Shown here piece after piece: positions 58,569 to 64,000 of a stretch of 64,000 bases of DNA. The stretch's first letter is position 1, and every line of letters starts with the position of its first letter. Made by a program: the position numbers and the translations under genes. Source of the stretch: Epinephelus fuscoguttatus (Eukaryota; Chordata; Actinopteri; Perciformes; Serranidae); the NCBI RefSeq assembly GCF_011397635.1, contig NC_064760.1, forward strand, positions 25,617,356 to 25,681,355, in the 5' to 3' direction. The notes under the pieces were generated by a model that saw only the letters and a list, made by a program, of their open reading frames with translations, did not search any database and had not been told where the DNA came from.

Positions 58569-61500
58569 ATGCCCAAGGAAAAATATGACCCGCCGGATCC
58601 CAGGCGGATGTACACAATTATGTCCAGCGAGGAGGCAGCCAACGGGAAGAAGTCATACTGGGCTGAGCTGGAAATCAGCGGTGAGTCTTTTCAGGGAGTT
58701 TCTAGTTTTACAGTTTAATTTGTTGTGTTAAATTCACCCATGATGTTGCCATAATGTGTAACCTTACTGGACTGTTTCTTTGACATGAACACTTAGTCGT
58801 TGTGGGTCTACCTTTTCATCTCATCACTGTTGAGCACAGGTAGTTCGTCACTGTTCAGATAAGACATGGGTTCACCAATGTAGCTCCTCACTCGTCAGTC
58901 CGGGCTGCAGCTGAGGATTATTTAGTTAATCTGCCAATTATTTTCTTGATTAACCGCCTGGCCTATAAAATTGCCAGAAAATAATGTCAAATGTTCATCA
59001 GAGTTTTGCAGAGCCCAAGGTGACGTCCTCAGATTTCTTTAGCCCAAAACACAAAGATAAAAGCTCAGACATTCAGCATACATCCACATTTTAACCAGAA
59101 GGGAAGCTGGCACCAATAAATGTTGGGCATAGTTTCAAATATGTATTTCATGATTTATCCAGTATCATAGTTTTTTCTCTGTTGATGTACTAATTGATTA
59201 TTTGACTAATAAGTTTAGCTTTAATCCCAACCTGATTTTTGCTAGGTTTAAAATAGGTCACAGTGGGGGGGAAAAAATTGCCATGCAGCTGCAACATGGT
59301 GGGTTTTATCGACGGTCTTAACATGATTTTGTCTATTTGGTATTTGGGGAAACAAATGCAGCCCTGTTGTTAGGCCCGTTTCCACTGAAGAAGTTCCTGG
59401 TACTATTTGGGGGGCTGGAACTTTACAGGAACATCCTCTCGCTCGGCCCTCTCAACCGCCGTGTCTCCACTGAGAGGGTGGTGTAGGAGGAAGGTTCCTG
59501 TAAAGTTACTTAGTTAAGAAACTTTTCTTCTTATGACTCCTTTTTAAAAATGCAACTCCTCATCTGCTGAGTTTTAAAAATTCCGGCTATTTTGTTGCTT
59601 TCTGTTGACATCACATCCCTCCTTGAATATATCCAATCAGCACCAAGTAATCCCCAAGCCCCAGCCAGGAGTCTTTTGGGGCCGTTCTGAGTACCTACTC
59701 CGAGGCAGGGACTTGTTTAGCCCTTGTAAAAGTTCCAGAACTCTGTCCTTCGGGGGTGGTTCCTGTGTTGGAGACACGGACCAACGGCCCAGGCCCTGTA
59801 AAATTACCCCAAAGTTCCTGCGGTGGAAACGGGCCTATTATGCTCAAGCGTTGTCTGTTTCTTGTGAAATCAGTACATCTATGTTTACCCATTCATAACA
59901 ATGGGAAACATTTACTCAATGTTTTTTCCTTTGTTGCGAGGATGGTAGTAGTTGGATACTGGGGCTTAACTCTCCTGTGTTTCTTTTTCCTAATGTCACT
60001 GCAGGCCGAGTAAGGAGTCTCAGCACAGCCCTGTGGTCTCTCACCCACCTCACTGCCCTGCACCTCAGTGACAACTCACTGTCACGCATCCCGCCAGACA
60101 TTGCCAAACTACACAATCTGGTGTACCTGGATCTCTCATCCAATAAGATCAGGAGCCTGCCGGCAGAGCTCGGCAACATGGTGTCTCTCAGGTGAGCCAG
60201 GCTTTGCATTTGCCCCTAATTTGGGCACAGTGGAAAGAGTAGCTGCCTTAGGCTTGATATTGAATCTGTTTTTTTCTCTCACACATGCTACACACTGGCG
60301 CTACTCATCATGATTATTTGTTTCAGCTGATCATAGATTGATTGGATGTCTGCCAATGTTCTTCCACATAGGCCTGTCATGATAACTGCTTTTGGGGGAC
60401 GATATATTGTCCCAGAACTAATTGCGATGAATGATAATGTCATTTTAAAACCATTTTATGTCACTGGAATGATAACATAATAGCGTTATAATGCAGGTAC
60501 ACCCTGTCAAAGAGTAATGACCTTTTAATTCTTAGGAATATTCACACATCGAAAATAGAATGTTAAAAAAAAAAAAAAAAAATTTGAAATATCCTTAAAT
60601 AAAACACCATGAATTGAAAATAGAACCACACAACCAAAACAGTAAATAAAATGGACTCATGGGCTTTGTCGACAAAAATTGCACTTAAATAGATATTAAA
60701 CATTTGGCACAGGGGCACAGAGAGTCATTGGTGACATTCTTAGGTAAACAAAGATACATGGACATGGTCTTGATCATTTTTGCTGACCTCAGTAAGTCAG
60801 AAAGTAATTATCATGACAGGCCTTCTTCCACATTAAGTTCACATTTACAAGAACCTTAAGTTGGAGGCAACAGTTGTTTTTGAAAGGTAATGAAGATGGT
60901 TGTTTTTCAGGAGGGCTGGTGTCTAATGATCCAATTTCCCCATGTCCTCCACAGGGAACTGCTTTTAAATAACAACCAGTTGCGGGTTCTGCCATTTGAA
61001 TTGGGGAAACTGTTTCAGTTACAAACACTGGGGTTGAAAGGTGAGTGGCTCATCAGTGTTTTTTGTAGCCATTCTAGCCTTGAAATCCCGTCGCTGTCTT
61101 AGCAGTGATTCAACCCGCTTTGCTTTTCCTTCGCCAGGAAACCCACTTGCACAAGAAATTATGAGCCTCTACCAGGAACCTGATGGCACGCGGAGACTGC
61201 TCAACTACTTGTTAGACAATCTGGCAGGGGCTATCAAGCGCAGTGAGTCCCCCCTCTCGCTGGCAGTTTTGAGGCTGGAACAGGAGTTTCATATTGCCAG
61301 TTGTTTTTATTTCCCCAGAAGACAGGTTCATTTGTAGATAGAGATGGGGAACCCAACAGCTTATGTGCCCTTAACTTTGTTGAAGTCATTGTTTGGCATT
61401 TGTGTTTACGTCGTCACCCATATCGAACCCTTTTATTCCTCTCTTCAGTACCGACAGAGCAGCCCCCAGCCCGGTCATGGATCTCACTCCAGGAACCAGA

Positions 61501-63348
61501 CCGAACACGGGCCTCAGGTAAGGACTGCAATCATGAAACATGACAGTGAACAAATGCACATACTATTCTTTATAAAAGAAGCTGTTCCGTAAATATAGTA
61601 GTTAAGCAAGTGTGGAAATATCCCTACCAAAAAACCCTCAGCTTCTCAAGCTTAAAATTTGCTCTTTTGTCTGTTTCTCCCCTCAGCACTGTTCTCCGTG
61701 ATGTGCTACAATGTGCTGTGTGATAAGTACGCCACAAGACAGCTATACGGCTACTGCCCCTCATGGGCTTTAAACTGGGAGTACAGGAAGAAATCCATCA
61801 TGCAGGAGATAATGGGCTGCAATGCAGACATCATCAGTTTGCAGGTGAGTGATGGATGTCAAAGCATGTGTTTAGGTTTTCACAGATATTGACTTAACAT
61901 TTCTTTTGTACATCTATGTAGATCCAACAAGTTTAAGTTTTGTTTGGTGATAGCAGGTTGTTTTTGGCCGCGCATTAAGTTAAGCAGCACCTGTAGAATG
62001 TCATGCAGCCCAGTAAATGCTCCCTTTGTCAAGCGCTGTCCAAAGTCCCAGTGGTCAGTGTTGACACTGTTAACACTGACCACTGATGTGTGGCCATTTT
62101 TTATTGACCTGGGATAGGTATAAATACTTTGCAACTTTTATTAGGAAGGGAATATTGTACTGTTGGCAGAATTTGATTACATTCTGACTTGTACCGATTT
62201 TGGGTGAGAGGGTTCTGTCGTCTTAGTCAGTTGTTTTTGTATTTGGAGAGTTGTTTTCATCTCTTTTTAGGCATGTCACGATACCAGAAATTTAACAGTT
62301 GATTAGAATATCAGTGAAATTCCATGATTCTCCACATCCAATTTATTACCAGGGTGAAAATCTGTCTCAGAGGTGCTTTACTAAGATGGAAGTGTTTTCT
62401 CTTTTCATCTGAAAAGTTCAATGGGACCATTTGCATACAGGTTTTTGTGAACATTTGCCTGGAACGCAAAGTACTGTCATACACAACTCTTTCAGTTCTT
62501 CTTTTCGATCAGTGAAGGAGGATCTTTTACAGCATCTGCACTAGTCACCATCCTCCATGTGTTTTTATTTTTTTTTCGTGGTGGCAGGCATTATTCATCT
62601 TCCTTTGGCATCTAACGGCAGAATAGTTTACGTTGAGGCATATATGCTGCTCCCTTTGGGTCTGGAAGAATTTTATCCACGATATCTATGGCACTGCCGA
62701 ACAATGAGTACCATTGTGTTTACTGAATTTTGGAGTCTACTTGGTACTCAAGCATCATTTCGCGAGACATCCCTAGTATCTTTACAGGCAAAAGTTCATA
62801 ACAACTTGAATTACTCATGTGAATTATATTAAATATTTTGGAAAGGTCTTATTTTTTTATATGTCTGTATAACAAGGAGCAGGGCTAATATCTAGCATGC
62901 AGACAATGCAGAATTATCCCCAAACATTTGCTGTGTTTGCTGTTAAGCTTCTCCTCCTTTCTGCACTATTTCTCAGACGTTAACAGCTGTTTATCCTGCT
63001 TCAACTTGTACGTTTAATGTCATTTTAATGATAAGATATCTTACAATATCTTTTACTTTTCTCAGTCTTGTATTAAAGTGTTTAATTTAGAAATGCAGTT
63101 TTTTTTTCTCTTTGGGAGTGGGTGTTTAATACTTGCGTGACCTGCAGTGTTTCCTGTTGTCTCTCCTGACCTCCGTTTTCTTGTTGACTACAGGAAGTTG
63201 AGACGGAGCAGTACTACAGTTTTTTCTTGCCTGAGCTGAAGGAGCAGGGATACGACGGGTTCTTCAGTCCAAAGTCACGAGCCAGGACTATGTCCGAGTC
63301 GGACCGCAAACACGTGGACGGTTGTGCAATTTTCTTCAAGACAGAAAA
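58569..63348 (+). CDS. cnot6: CCR4-NOT transcription complex subunit 6, deadenylase (partial, first 7 coding exons)
   Basis: Exons: 58569-58680, 60005-60191, 60955-61040, 61138-61242, 61449-61517, 61687-61844, 63194-63348. The frame is open across all, giving about 290 residues of a protein usually near 557; the last exon ends mid-codon (AA) and the gene runs off the window. The N-terminus MPKEKYDPPDPRRMYTIMSS leads into leucine-rich repeats at about 38-135 (LTALHLSDN, LVYLDLSSNKIRSLP, LRELLLNNN), the surface that binds the CAF1 deadenylase (CNOT7/8). The endonuclease/exonuclease/phosphatase nuclease fold starts at FSVMCYNVLCDKYATRQLYG; N195 and E240 (EVETEQ) are the expected metal-site residues. 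It removes poly(A) from mRNA in the cytoplasm. CNOT6 is favoured over CNOT6L by MSSEEAANGKK, SDNSLSRIP and SWISLQEPDRTR. Zebrafish names the orthologue cnot6a. Introns hold four MITEs. Confidence 0.95.
58902..59223. mobile_element. MITE in cnot6 intron (GCAGCTGAGGATTATTT type)
   Basis: The left end GGGCTGCAGCTGAGGATT is followed by TTAATCTGCCAATTATTTTC and CTATAAAATTGCCAGAAAAT. The right side has CTAATTGATTATTTGACTAA and TTTAGCTTTAA. This is the layout of a very common teleost element with ATTAATC-rich ends. Decayed; no transposase. Confidence 0.6.
59371..59837. mobile_element. MITE with TAGGCCCGTTTCCAC ends in cnot6 intron
   Basis: The left end TAGGCCCGTTTCCACTGAAG and the right end, whose complement reads TAGGCCCGTTTCCACCGCAG, are inverted over about 20 bp. 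Second inverted blocks around GGAACTTTACAGG lie inside. The element is 467 bp with no transposase. The terminal TA may be the target duplication. Confidence 0.75.
60370..60823. mobile_element. MITE with AGGCCTGTCATGATAA ends and target duplication in cnot6 intron
   Basis: The left end AGGCCTGTCATGATAACT and the right end, whose complement reads AGGCCTGTCATGATAATT, form near-perfect inverted repeats. TCTTCCACAT directly precedes the element (60360-60369) and directly follows it (60824-60833), a perfect 10-bp direct repeat, the last 8 bp of which would suffice for hAT. The element is 454 bp, non-coding and AT-rich, with GACGATATATTGTCCCAGAA near the left end. Confidence 0.8.
62269..62774. mobile_element. 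MITE with AGGGATGTCACGATACC-type ends in cnot6 intron
   Basis: The left end AGGCATGTCACGATACCAGA and the right end, whose complement begins AGGGATGTCTCGCGAAATGA, are diverged inverted repeats. The element is about 506 bp. The ORF of 91 codons across its right half has no domain. No target duplication was found. Confidence 0.55.
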
Positions 63349-63555
63349 GTACGTACTTGTAATTTTTTGCAATTATGGGCTGTCTCTTGTTGATTAACCT
63401 TAGTAGGAGATATAATTTTTTGTTTAATCTTCTTAACAGTTAAACATTTAGTTTTAGGGTTTGTTTTTTGTTTAAATACCAGAATTGCTGACAGTCTGAA
63501 CCAAGGTAATGAGGATATGATATGGGTAACTCCTAATATTGTTGCCTGGGTGTTT

Positions 63556-63560
<5 letters not shown>

Positions 63561-63597
<37 letters not shown>
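63561..63597. repeat. (GT)n microsatellite in cnot6 intron
   Basis: An uninterrupted GT run of about 37 bp in the last visible intron. The rest of 63349-64000 shows no further cnot6 exon. Confidence 0.95.
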
Positions 63598-63600
<3 letters not shown>

Positions 63601-64000
63601 ATTTTGGTGCAATTACAGCCGATCACTAAGCGTGTGAGATTATTTCCTTCATTTAACAGATGCAGTAATTTTGACAAAGAAATTAGGTATTACATTTTAA
63701 GCTTGTCACTCCTGGTTCAGCCTGTGATAAACTGAAACCTGTGCTACAGTTTTTATCGCGGTTTGTTGACGGTGTCTTGTTTTGCTGAGTGGCTTATCAG
63801 CTGGGCGGAGCTACCACCATTGACCTGCCTAACCAGTTTGATTATTCTGCAAATGAGAAGGTCTGTTTTGGTGCAGCTTTCAGATAGCAATAACATTTTA
63901 CTCGTCTCAGTAGATTTGTGTCAGGTCATCTGTATGTTTACTCAGATTTCACACATGAATGCAGCTTTGGAAACCTGTAATACCACCAGTCGTCTGCATT

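Noticed and set aside
63336..63735. ORFs across the GT run near the right edge
   Set aside because: They are microsatellite translations within a cnot6 intron.

Overview
This is a 64 kb stretch of a vertebrate nuclear genome, almost certainly a teleost fish and probably a percomorph. The genes have spliced exons with consensus GT/AG junctions. One gene is the alpha-2D adrenergic receptor, a subtype kept in fish but lost in mammals. The non-coding sequence is full of decayed retroelements (RTE-, L1-, L2- and Penelope-type), short inverted-repeat DNA transposons and microsatellites of the kinds usual in spiny-rayed fish. It is not a prokaryotic accessory region: no operons, tRNAs, rRNAs or CRISPR arrays were seen.

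Layout. 1-26.5 kb: gene-free and repeat-bearing. It holds several copies of one MITE family, an RTE-type LINE tail, a Penelope-like GIY-YIG endonuclease remnant followed by a decayed hammerhead-ribozyme motif, an insertion with a perfect 8-bp target duplication, and a decayed LINE reverse transcriptase. 26.7-28.0 kb: intronless adra2d on the minus strand, 423 codons, with an upstream ORF in the leader and a GA/TG/GA microsatellite about 450 bp upstream. 28.6-47.3 kb: gene-free, with many MITEs and, at 44.7-46.8 kb, a nested set of DNA transposons that enclose an AT-rich minisatellite and an L2-type LINE tail. 47.4-56.8 kb: simc1 on the plus strand, ten coding exons and 878 codons, complete in the window. 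58.6-63.3 kb: the first seven coding exons (about 290 codons) of cnot6 on the plus strand; the rest lies beyond the right edge.

The three genes do not form a pathway. adra2d encodes a Gi-coupled catecholamine receptor. simc1 encodes a SUMO-binding partner of the SMC5/6 loader SLF2. cnot6 encodes a CCR4-type deadenylase of the CCR4-NOT complex. Their arrangement is informative about ancestry: SIMC1 and CNOT6 are both on human 5q35, and the other alpha-2 receptors lie on human 2, 4 and 10, so adra2d sits where the missing fourth whole-genome-duplication copy is expected.

I found no convincing new biological system. The most notable structures are the Penelope/hammerhead remnant, the nested transposon nest with its two-step minisatellite, several insertions with readable target-site duplications, and an internal module shared by MITEs with different ends. 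Repeat family names come from recognition of motifs, not from database searches.
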